This document shows, in pieces, positions 46,109 through 53,952 of a DNA stretch of 64,000 nt. Each line of letters opens with the position of its first letter. Position 1 is the first letter of the stretch. This DNA comes from SOJA01 sp964598485 (GTDB lineage Archaea > Thermoproteota > Bathyarchaeia > Bathyarchaeales > Bathycorpusculaceae), in NCBI GenBank assembly GCA_964598485.1, contig CAZRCD010000011.1:4331-68330 (forward strand), in the 5' to 3' direction. The translations under genes were made by a program, and so were the position numbers. The notes beneath the pieces were generated by a model, which did no database searches, was not told the origin of the DNA, and saw nothing but the letters and a program-made list of their open reading frames with translations.

Positions 46109-46264
46109 ACACGTTCACATCCATCAATTCGCAGATTTTGCTGGCGGTAGAAGATGTTGAGTTAATCCGTGTTATATAATCTTTCTATTGGAAGCTGAGA
46201 TTTTTGAACGATAAGTTTAAAATGTTTGATTAATGAGTTTCCTAAACACTAGGAAGGGCATCTG
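46109..46264. promoter_or_regulatory. Divergent hdrA / hdrCB promoter region
   Basis: GTTATATAAT at 46171-46180, read leftward as a TATA box, fits hdrA with a leader of about 40 bases. TAAGTTTAAAA at 46212-46222 fits hdrC (ATG 46265), with GGAAGGG at 46252-46258 as ribosome binding site. The back-to-back layout would allow joint control of the HdrABC parts. Confidence 0.5.
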
Positions 46265-46639
46265 ATGGACCTTGCAGAAAAAATCAAAAGCATAAGTGGG
46301 GAAGATGTGCTTTCATGTTACCAGTGTGGTTTATGCAGTGGCTCATGTCCGGTAAGATTTGCTATGGATTTATCACCAACGCAGGTAATCAGGCTTGTTC
46401 AAGTAGGCAATATAGAAAAAATTTTCGAATCAAACACCTTCTGGATTTGCAGCACTTGCTTTGCTTGTCATGCAAGATGCCCAAGAGAAATTAACATAAC
46501 AAGAATCATGGAAGCTTTAAGACAGATAAGGCTGAGAAGAGACCAAGACAAAATCTCCGTTAACGAAATCCCTAAAGAAGAATTAAAGATACTTCCGCCA
46601 ATTGCCTTAGTCAGTAATTTCCGTAAAACAACAGCCTAG
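46265..46639 (+). CDS. hdrC: Heterodisulfide reductase subunit C (HdrC)
   Basis: A 124-residue iron-sulfur protein with two 4Fe-4S sets: CYQCGLCSGSCPVRF and CSTCFACHARCPREI. It is the electron link between HdrA and HdrB. Length is shorter than methanogen HdrC (~185), mainly at the C-terminus, which ends KILPPIALVSNFRKTTA. HdrB begins 12 bases downstream. Confidence 0.93.
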   Translation: MDLAEKIKSISGEDVLSCYQCGLCSGSCPVRFAMDLSPTQVIRLVQVGNIEKIFESNTFWICSTCFACHARCPREINITRIMEALRQIRLRRDQDKISVNEIPKEELKILPPIALVSNFRKTTA

Positions 46640-46651
46640 AAGGGCATACAA

Positions 46652-47578
46652 ATGGTTAACATACCATACTATCCGGGCTGTGCTGTCCAAACAACAGCCA
46701 GAAACTACGCGATTTCAGGCATAGCAGTTGCCAAAAAATTGGGAATAGAACTGGTTGAACTGCCGAAATGGAATTGCTGTGGAGTTTTTCCATATCTAGC
46801 AACTGACGATCTGATGCGGCACTTGGCTCCAATAAGAAATCTCATACACGTACAAGAAATGAACAAAAGTGGAATTGTGCAAAACGAAAACCGCGTTATC
46901 ACATTTTGCTCCATGTGCTATCACACGCTTAAAGAAGTCAACCTATTCTTGAAAGACACGGAAAAAATGGAAAAAATAAACACTTTTCTTGAAAGGGAAA
47001 AAGAATTTGTAGGCGGAGTTAAAGAAGGCTACAAAGGTGGAGTAGAAGCTTTAGACTTTCTTGAAGTTCTAAGAGACATGGTAGGATATGACAGAATAGC
47101 AAAAGAAGTGAAAAAGCCGCTTAAAGGTTTGAAAGTGGCACCTTATTACGGTTGCCTCGTTTTGAGACCGAGAGAAATAGGCATAGATGACCCGGAAAAC
47201 CCAACAGTTTTAGAAGATATCTTGGAAGCCTTAGGCGCGGAGGTTATTGATAACCCAAACAGAACGCAGTGTTGTGGCAGTTATCACACGGTTGATAGAA
47301 AAGACATAGTTGCAAAGCTAACTTACGACAACTTAATCTATCCGATAAGAAATGGCGCAGAAGTCATCGTCACATGTTGTCCACTTTGCACTTTCAATTT
47401 GGATTTCAGACAAAAAGAAGCAAGAAAACTCCACAGAGACTTAAAAGAAATACCAGTAATGTATTACACACAGCTCATGGCAATAGCCTTTGGGTTGGAT
47501 AAACAATTTTATGGTGTTGACCTTGATTTACATCATGTTGATCCGAAACCGTTGCTTAAAGCTAAAAATCTTTATTAG
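46652..47578 (+). CDS. hdrB: Heterodisulfide reductase subunit B (HdrB)
   Basis: A 308-residue subunit with two CCG domains. The first has YYPGCAVQTTARNY, WNCCGVFP and CSMCYHTL; the second has YYGCLVLRP, QCCGSYH and TCCPLCTFNLD. These bind the noncubane 4Fe-4S clusters that cleave the disulfide. All the expected cysteines are visible. In non-methanogens the substrate may be another disulfide or thiol. Followed by a fumarate-reductase-like pair in the same direction. Confidence 0.93.
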   Translation: MVNIPYYPGCAVQTTARNYAISGIAVAKKLGIELVELPKWNCCGVFPYLATDDLMRHLAPIRNLIHVQEMNKSGIVQNENRVITFCSMCYHTLKEVNLFLKDTEKMEKINTFLEREKEFVGGVKEGYKGGVEALDFLEVLRDMVGYDRIAKEVKKPLKGLKVAPYYGCLVLRPREIGIDDPENPTVLEDILEALGAEVIDNPNRTQCCGSYHTVDRKDIVAKLTYDNLIYPIRNGAEVIVTCCPLCTFNLDFRQKEARKLHRDLKEIPVMYYTQLMAIAFGLDKQFYGVDLDLHHVDPKPLLKAKNLY

Positions 47579-47630
47579 AAGGCTGATAAAAGTGCTATCT
47601 CCTCATGATTATTTGAGCTCGGTGTGAAAA

Positions 47631-48326
47631 ATGAGTGAAGGAAAACAAGAGGAAAAGGATAAGGTTCGAATATACATAATGGGGCGAGAGTACAGGGTTC
47701 CAACAGGCTTAACGATCATGGAAGCCATGGAGTATGCAGGTTACAGATTCATAAGGGGCTGTGGTTGTCGAGGAGGCTTCTGCGGGGCTTGCGCAACAGT
47801 TTACAGAATAAAAGGTGACTACAAACTGAGGATGGACCTCGCATGTCAAAAGGTTGTAGAGGACGGAATGTGTCTTGTGCAGCTTCCGTTCACACCCGCC
47901 GAGAAATCACTCTATGACATAAAAGAATTAAGTCCGTCAGCGAACGTGCTTCTGGAGTACTACCCCGAAATCGCGAAATGTGTTAGCTGCAACACCTGCA
48001 CAAAGGCATGCCCACAAGACCTAGAAGTCATGGATTTTGTTCAAGCCGCCATCAGAGGAGACATAGAACAAGTAGCTAAACTATCATTTGACTGCATCAT
48101 GTGCGGCTTATGTGCAATGAGATGCCCAGCAGAAATCGTACCATACAACATGGCCCTACTAGCGAGAAGACTGTACGGAAAGTACACCATGCCAAAGGCA
48201 AAGCATGTTGAAGAGAGGATAAAGGAAGTAGAAGAAGGTAAATTCGACGGGGAGATAGACAGATTCGTCAAAATGAGTTTAGAAGAACTGAAAGAAGAAT
48301 ACAGAAAGAGGGAGATTATAGAATAA
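47631..48326 (+). CDS. Succinate dehydrogenase/fumarate reductase-type iron-sulfur subunit
   Basis: A 231-residue protein. The N-terminal ~100 residues form a 2Fe-2S domain (RGCGCRGGFCGACATVY, later ACQKVVEDGMC). The C-terminal part has CVSCNTCTKACP and CIMCGLCAMRCPAEIV for two 4Fe-4S clusters. It lacks a membrane anchor partner. The flavoprotein gene starts in its stop codon (overlap of 1 base). Next to HdrBC, it recalls thiol:fumarate reductase of methanogens, where TfrB carries Hdr-like clusters, but here the CCG part is separate. Likely a soluble or Hdr-linked fumarate reductase. Confidence 0.8.
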   Translation: MSEGKQEEKDKVRIYIMGREYRVPTGLTIMEAMEYAGYRFIRGCGCRGGFCGACATVYRIKGDYKLRMDLACQKVVEDGMCLVQLPFTPAEKSLYDIKELSPSANVLLEYYPEIAKCVSCNTCTKACPQDLEVMDFVQAAIRGDIEQVAKLSFDCIMCGLCAMRCPAEIVPYNMALLARRLYGKYTMPKAKHVEERIKEVEEGKFDGEIDRFVKMSLEELKEEYRKREIIE

Positions 48327-49990
48327 TGGAAAAAATGGTAAGAGGCTATACGGAGAGCATGCAAAAATTCATAGAACTCGTGGAGAAGACAAGAGACGAA
48401 AGACTGAAACATGTGATGGCTGAATCCTACAGATTTCTAACCCTTGAAGAAAGACAAGAACTGCTACAGAAATATCATCCTGACTACAAGGCAGAAGGAA
48501 AAAGGCCTCTGACAATCGGACCGAACAAGGGTGATTCGGTGTCACATGAGGTTGCAGATATACTTGAGGCGCATCCAGCAGTGAAACCTGAAGACGTAGA
48601 CTTATCTCGCATAGACTATGACGTAGACATCCTGATAATTGGCAGTGGCGGAGCTGGGTTAGCTGCTGCTCTTTGGGCTTATTACAGTGGAGCAAGTTCT
48701 GAAAGCATGCTAATTGCAACTAAGCTGAGGCTTGGAGACGCTAACTCAAAGATGTCTCAGTTCGGCATCCAAGCGGCTGACAGACCTGAAGACACGCCAA
48801 TGACGCACTACTTGGACATCTTGGGAGCTGGGGGATTTGTTAATGACCGTGAAATGGTGAGAACCATGGTCATGGAGGCTCCTATGATAATAAAGTGGCA
48901 CGAAGAGCTGGGAGTCATGTTTGATAGAGAGCCTGATGGTTCCATGGTTGAGAAGATCGGAGGAGCCCTGTGTCGGAAAAGGTTGCATTTCTGCAAGGAT
49001 TACACGGGCTTAGAAATAATGCGGAACTTGATGGATGAAGCCCAAAACATAGGAATACCCATTCTAGAGTTTTCACCCGCAATAGAACTCACCATGGATG
49101 ACAACGATCAGGTCGCCGGAGCAGTTCTCTGGAACATGGAAACAAGTGAATATCACATAGTGAGAGCAAAATCAACGATTTTAACCACTGGCGGCTTCGG
49201 AAGACTACACATACAAGGCTTCGCAACAACAAACCACTACGGAGCAACAGCCGACGGAGTTGTCCTTGCTTACCGAGTAGGCGCTAAACTAAGAGACATA
49301 GACTCAGTTCAATACCACCCAACAGGTGCAGCTTATCCAGAAGCAATAGTTGGTCTGCTGTGCACCGAAAAACTCAGAGGGATGGGAGCCCAACCCGTAA
49401 ATAAAAACGGTGAACTATTTGTTAACCCTCTAGAACCCAGGGACGTAGAAGCCTCAACAATCATTAGAGAATGTTACGAAAGAAACAACGGAATTATAAC
49501 ACCTGCGGGGATGAGAGGCGTTTGGCTCGACACACCCATGATAGAGGCAATAAACGGTGAAGGCGCCATACAAAAGAACTTCCCAGCCATGTTCAGACAG
49601 TTCAACCGTCAAGAAATAGACATGAAAGTGGATCCAATCCTCGTTTTCCCAACACTACACTACCAGAACGGAGGCATAATCATAAACTTGAAAACCGAAA
49701 CCGTAGTTCCGGGATTGTTCGCAGCAGGAGAGGTAACAGGCGGCCTCCACGGAAGAAACAGGCTAGCCGGAAACTCATGGATGGAACTCCAAGTGTTCGG
49801 AAGAAGAGCAGGGATAAACGCTGCAAAACATGCCAAAAATGCTAAAATCGGCAAACTAACGTTAGGTCACGTAACAAAATACGAAAAAATGCTGAAAGAA
49901 GCAGGAGTAGAAACTGACAGAAAAGCACCAATTCTGCTACCAGAATATAGAGGAGAAAAAGTACTCTCAAGAGCACTAGACATCTTCTAA
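48326..49990 (+). CDS. Succinate dehydrogenase/fumarate reductase-type flavoprotein subunit
   Basis: A 554-residue FAD protein. About 100 N-terminal residues are an added helical region (FIELVEKTRDERLKHVM, PEDVDLSRIDYDVD). Then the FAD site IIGSGGAGLAAALWAYYSG. Catalytic-region words are QYHPTGAAYPE, LRGMGAQPVNKNGE, LHYQNGGIIINLKT and GRNRLAGNSWMELQVFGRRAG, matching the His, Arg and Arg that bind dicarboxylates. RGEGA of the classic enzymes is RGMGA here. The HGA FAD-attachment His is not obvious. Could reduce fumarate or another enoate. Coupled to the preceding iron-sulfur subunit. Confidence 0.85.
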   Translation: MEKMVRGYTESMQKFIELVEKTRDERLKHVMAESYRFLTLEERQELLQKYHPDYKAEGKRPLTIGPNKGDSVSHEVADILEAHPAVKPEDVDLSRIDYDVDILIIGSGGAGLAAALWAYYSGASSESMLIATKLRLGDANSKMSQFGIQAADRPEDTPMTHYLDILGAGGFVNDREMVRTMVMEAPMIIKWHEELGVMFDREPDGSMVEKIGGALCRKRLHFCKDYTGLEIMRNLMDEAQNIGIPILEFSPAIELTMDDNDQVAGAVLWNMETSEYHIVRAKSTILTTGGFGRLHIQGFATTNHYGATADGVVLAYRVGAKLRDIDSVQYHPTGAAYPEAIVGLLCTEKLRGMGAQPVNKNGELFVNPLEPRDVEASTIIRECYERNNGIITPAGMRGVWLDTPMIEAINGEGAIQKNFPAMFRQFNRQEIDMKVDPILVFPTLHYQNGGIIINLKTETVVPGLFAAGEVTGGLHGRNRLAGNSWMELQVFGRRAGINAAKHAKNAKIGKLTLGHVTKYEKMLKEAGVETDRKAPILLPEYRGEKVLSRALDIF

Positions 49991-50173
49991 ACACAGTCTT
50001 TTCTCTATTTTTCACGACTGAAATCTGAAAACATCTTCGGAAACCAGAAAAACCAAAAATGCAATCTCAGTGTTTTCCCAAACAATTTCAAAGCCATTTC
50101 TGAGGGTACCTGTTCCGCATGGGTTCGTGAGTTCGAAACCTCCGTTCTCGCAATAGGCGGGCAAGAGTAGTAC
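49991..50173. other. Intergenic region, no gene seen
   Basis: A GTTCGAAACC sequence at about 50130-50140 recalls a tRNA T-loop, but the flanks do not pair into T-arm or acceptor stems on either strand. A TATA-like element is not obvious. Convergent gene ends meet here. Confidence 0.3.
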
Positions 50174-50647
50174 TTATCTGAGGATTTGTTTGGCAATTTT
50201 CGTTCCGTATTCTTGACACATTTTGCTGACTTCTTCCTCTTTGTCACCTGATGCCCTTATGATTCCGCCAACCATCTTTAATTTATGATGGAAGCCAAGC
50301 GTTAACTCCAACATCCTAACGCAATCTTTGCCATCTCTACGTGTTCCTGCAGATGTAAAGCATCCACCAATCTTGCCCCTCAGTTGATGCTCCTTTCTGT
50401 AGAGGGTTATTGACTCGTCGATAAGCTTCTTCACCTGCCATGCTACATTGCTGAAATAAGTGGGAGACCCCATCACGATTCCGTCAGCTTCAGCCAAGTC
50501 GCTAAGCTCACATTCCTCAACGCTTTTTACCTGCACATTAACTCCTAACTGTTCAGCTCCTTTGCCGATCTCCTCAGCCATCCTTTTGGTATTACCAGTT
50601 CCAGTGTAATATACGACAAGTAATCGTTTAGCAGCCAACTTTTTCAC
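50174..50647 (-). CDS. Flavodoxin-like NAD(P)H-dependent oxidoreductase
   Basis: A 157-residue flavodoxin-fold protein. The FMN loop is YYTGTGNTKRMAEEIGKG. GIVMGSPTYFSNVAWQVKKLIDES and CFTSAGTRRDGKDCVRMLELTL follow. It belongs to the same broad group as the protein at 26243 but is divergent from it. Likely a small electron carrier or quinone/nitro-type reductase. Convergent with the fumarate-reductase-like flavoprotein gene, so possibly a redox partner of the Hdr region (inference). Confidence 0.85.
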   Translation of the reverse strand: MKKLAAKRLLVVYYTGTGNTKRMAEEIGKGAEQLGVNVQVKSVEECELSDLAEADGIVMGSPTYFSNVAWQVKKLIDESITLYRKEHQLRGKIGGCFTSAGTRRDGKDCVRMLELTLGFHHKLKMVGGIIRASGDKEEEVSKMCQEYGTKIAKQILR

Positions 50648-50799
50648 CTACCTCAAGATATACATGAATCTATGCTCATGCAAGCTATAGCTTTTTTTGT
50701 ATTTGTCATCATCGTTTTTCGTGTTTACAAGCAACAGCCCAAAAGATGTTTTAATAGAGTCAAATACAATAGGGATGTAAGTTGAAGGAAAGAGTTAGA

Positions 50800-51831
50800 A
50801 TGAGAAAAGTGAAGGTTGCCTTATATGGAATAGGCGCCATTGGCAGTATAATTGCGAATTTCCTATTGGAAAAAGAAGGAGTAAGCATAGTCGGCGCGAT
50901 TGACATAGCTAAAGATAAAGTTGGCAAAGATTTAGGTGAAGTCTTAGGCTCAAACAGAAAACTCGGAGTAAAAGTTTCAGACAACATTGACTCTGCACTT
51001 TCAAAGGTTAAAGCGGACATTGCTGTTCATGCAACTTCAACCTTTCTTAAAGACACTTATCCGCAGATAGCCTCAATCGTGAAACACGGCGTTAACGTTG
51101 TATCCACATGTGAAGAACTCTCGTATCCATATCTTACTGAACCTAAACTTGCAACTGAGCTTGACGTGCTTGCCAAAAAACACAATGTAACAGTTTTAGG
51201 AACAGGCATAAACCCAGGCTTCTTAATGGACACTCTTGTAATCACACTTACTGCAGTTTGCCAAAAAATCGAAAAAATTAAGGCTGTAAGAGTTATGAAC
51301 GCCGCCACAAGACGTTTACCATTCCAGAAGAAAATAGGTGCTGGTTTGACGGTTGAAGAATTCAAAAGGAGAATTGAAAGCAGACAAATTACTGGGCATG
51401 TGGGACTCAAACAGTCTATTGTGATGATTGCTGATGCTTTAAAATGGAATCTTGACAAAATAATGGCTGAAAGCGTCGAGCCAGTAATTGCCAAAAAACC
51501 AGTTGAAAGCGCAGGTATAAAAGTTAGAGCTGGAGAAGTTGCTGGTTTGAGACAGAGAGCAAAAGGGATAATGAAGAATAAAGAAGCCATTTTTTTAGAT
51601 ATCCAAGCATACATTGGTGCTGAAGAAGAATATGACGCTGTAACAATTGAAGGTGTTCCAAATGTTAAGCAGAGGATTCAGCCATGCGTTCACGGCGACA
51701 AAGGCACAATAGCGATGATTGTTAATTCAATCCCAAAAGTAATCAGTGCTCCAGCAGGCTTACTTACAATGAAAGATTTGCCAGTTCCATCAGCAGCCTT
51801 AGAAGACATGCGTAAATACGTAAAAACGTGA
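50800..51831 (+). CDS. 2,4-diaminopentanoate dehydrogenase/dihydrodipicolinate reductase-like enzyme
   Basis: A 343-residue NAD(P)-binding protein. The dinucleotide site is VKVALYGIGAIGSIIANFLLEK. HATSTFLKDTYPQIASIVKHGVNVVSTCEEL and GTGINPGFLMDTLVITLTAVC follow, as in the diaminopentanoate dehydrogenase family, which acts in ornithine fermentation. The ATG at 50800 is preferred over the TTG at 50782 because AAGGAAAGAG lies between them. It heads a run with the hydantoinase-like pair 25 bases downstream, so an amino acid or amide degradation route is suggested. Precise substrate unknown. Confidence 0.78.
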   Translation: MRKVKVALYGIGAIGSIIANFLLEKEGVSIVGAIDIAKDKVGKDLGEVLGSNRKLGVKVSDNIDSALSKVKADIAVHATSTFLKDTYPQIASIVKHGVNVVSTCEELSYPYLTEPKLATELDVLAKKHNVTVLGTGINPGFLMDTLVITLTAVCQKIEKIKAVRVMNAATRRLPFQKKIGAGLTVEEFKRRIESRQITGHVGLKQSIVMIADALKWNLDKIMAESVEPVIAKKPVESAGIKVRAGEVAGLRQRAKGIMKNKEAIFLDIQAYIGAEEEYDAVTIEGVPNVKQRIQPCVHGDKGTIAMIVNSIPKVISAPAGLLTMKDLPVPSAALEDMRKYVKT

Positions 51832-51856
51832 AAACGGTTGTGTAGCGTGTTAGCAA

Positions 51857-53950
51857 TTGACGAAGTATCGAGTAGCCATAGACATTGGCGGAACCTTCAC
51901 GGATTTGGTTGCGCTAAATGAGAAAAACGGAAAAATATTAAACATAAAGGTGCCTTCAACCCCAAGGGAACCAGCAAAAGCTGTCATCAAAGCTTTCCAA
52001 GAATTTCTAAGAAAAACAAACAACACAGACGTTTCAGTTATTGTTCACGCCACAACTATCGCTACGAACGCCTTGCTAGGTCAACTAAACCTAGAATTAC
52101 CGAAAACAGCGCTCGTAGCAACGAAGGGTTTCCGTGACGTAATTGAAATCGGCAGACAACGCCGCCACGAACTCTACAATCTTTTCATACAAAAACCACG
52201 AACATTGATTCCACGAAGACTCCGCTTTGAAGTTGAAGAACGCACAGGACCAAAAGGTGAAATTCTGACACCGCTCAACAAGAATCAACTAGAAAGTTTG
52301 GCGAAACAACTAGAAAACGAAAATGTCAGGTCTGTCGCGGTTGCTCTACTTTTCTCTTACATAAATCAAAAACACGAACGCGAAATCGGAAAAATACTAA
52401 ACAAATCGTTGCCGAAAACTTACGTTTCTCTTTCATCGGAAATCGCGCCAGAATATAGAGAATATGAACGAACAAGCACAGCGGTCGTTAATGCAGTTTT
52501 GATGCCCATAGTATCCAGTTACCTCGATGATTTGAAAAGAAAAATCAGAAAACTACGGGTGAAGGCTCCATTATGCATAATGCAATCAGACGGAGGAATA
52601 GCCACAAAAACCGTTGTTTCAAAAAAGCCTGTGAGCATGGTTGAATCAGGTCCAGCAGCAGGAGTCATAGCCTCAGCCTTTTATGGAAAGGCACTTGGAA
52701 TAGAGAACATCTTAAGTTTTGACATGGGCGGAACCACAGCCAAAGCCGGAGCCATAAAAGAAGCAACACCAGAAGTTGTAAGCGAATACGAAGTCGCCGG
52801 AAAAGTCCACAGCGGAAGAGTAGTGAAAGGAAGCGGCTACCCAGTAAGATACCCATTCATCGATTTAGCTGAATGCAGCGCCGGCGGAGGAACAATCGCC
52901 TGGGTAGATCAAGGCAAAGCACTAAGAGTCGGCCCCATCAGTGCAGGCGCAGAACCGGGTCCAGCATGCTATGGTAAAGGCGGAAAACAACCAACTATAA
53001 CAGACGCCAACATTGTGCTCGGAAGACTTAACCTCAAATACATGCTCGGAGGCAAAATGAAAATCTATCCAAAACTTTCAGAAAAAGCTATTTCAAAGGA
53101 GATTTGCAGAAAAATCCAGTTAGAATTGACTGAAGCAGCATCTGGCATAATCAAAATCGCGAACTCAGCCATGGCGAAAATTCTGAGAATTGTGTCCGTA
53201 GAGCGAGGCCACGACCCAAGAGATTTCGTTTTAATGTGTTTTGGCGGAGCCGGCCAAATGCACAGTTGCGCACTAGCCGAAGAGCTGAAAATTACAAAAA
53301 TAATTGTTCCCCATAATCCAGGTTTGTTCTCTGCTCACGGATTATTAGCCGCTGATTTCAGAAACAACCTTGTAAAGGCAGTTATGAAGTTAACCGATGA
53401 GGTTGAAGCCGTTTTTCAAACGCTAGAGCTTCGAGGAGCCAAATTACTGGAAGAGCAACGTGTTCCAAAAGTGAACATGCATTTCATCCGTCAGATGGAT
53501 TTGAGATATTTTGGCCAGAGCTATGAACTAACAATTCCAACATCTAAGCCATTTACCGAAAAAGTTCTTCATCAAACAGTTGAAAACTTCCATAAAGAGC
53601 ATCAAGCAGTTTATGGTTACGCAGTGAAGAGTGAACCAGTGGAATTAGTGAATGTTAAGCTCGTTGCAGTTGGCCTTGTTGAAAAACCAAAACTTAAGGA
53701 GAAGCCTCTATATAGAAAAAAGCCACTAGAAGAGGCGGTAATTGCAAAACGAAAAGTCTTTTTTGAGCAGGATAACTGTTACGTTGAAACTTCAGTTTAT
53801 AGGTGGGAAAGACTGAAAGCTGGAAACGTGATTAACGGTCCAGCAGTTATTGAGCAATACGATGCTACAACGGTTGTTTATCCATGTTGGACTGCTTCTG
53901 TGGATAGATTTGGCAACGTTGTACTTTCAATTGGGAATGGAGGGAATTAG
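51857..53950 (+). CDS. hyuA: Hydantoinase/5-oxoprolinase subunit A (HyuA-like)
   Basis: A 697-residue ATP-dependent amidohydrolase subunit with an actin-like ATPase fold. It begins YRVAIDIGGTFTDLVALNEK. HATTIATNALLG, KGFRDVIEIGRQRR, SMVESGPAAGVIASA, SFDMGGTTAKAG and CFGGAGQMHSCALAEEL are the classic segments, and SAGAEPGPACYGKGG is near residue 360. HyuA/HyuB or OplA/OplB pairs open hydantoin or 5-oxoproline rings with ATP; acetone carboxylase is a relative. The start is TTG with no strong ribosome binding site. Three bases before hyuB. Confidence 0.9.
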   Translation: MTKYRVAIDIGGTFTDLVALNEKNGKILNIKVPSTPREPAKAVIKAFQEFLRKTNNTDVSVIVHATTIATNALLGQLNLELPKTALVATKGFRDVIEIGRQRRHELYNLFIQKPRTLIPRRLRFEVEERTGPKGEILTPLNKNQLESLAKQLENENVRSVAVALLFSYINQKHEREIGKILNKSLPKTYVSLSSEIAPEYREYERTSTAVVNAVLMPIVSSYLDDLKRKIRKLRVKAPLCIMQSDGGIATKTVVSKKPVSMVESGPAAGVIASAFYGKALGIENILSFDMGGTTAKAGAIKEATPEVVSEYEVAGKVHSGRVVKGSGYPVRYPFIDLAECSAGGGTIAWVDQGKALRVGPISAGAEPGPACYGKGGKQPTITDANIVLGRLNLKYMLGGKMKIYPKLSEKAISKEICRKIQLELTEAASGIIKIANSAMAKILRIVSVERGHDPRDFVLMCFGGAGQMHSCALAEELKITKIIVPHNPGLFSAHGLLAADFRNNLVKAVMKLTDEVEAVFQTLELRGAKLLEEQRVPKVNMHFIRQMDLRYFGQSYELTIPTSKPFTEKVLHQTVENFHKEHQAVYGYAVKSEPVELVNVKLVAVGLVEKPKLKEKPLYRKKPLEEAVIAKRKVFFEQDNCYVETSVYRWERLKAGNVINGPAVIEQYDATTVVYPCWTASVDRFGNVVLSIGNGGN

Positions 53951-53952
53951 AA

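Noticed and set aside
50090..50165. tRNA-like T-loop sequence GTTCGAAACC
   Set aside because: Neither strand gives a paired T-arm, anticodon arm and acceptor stem around it.
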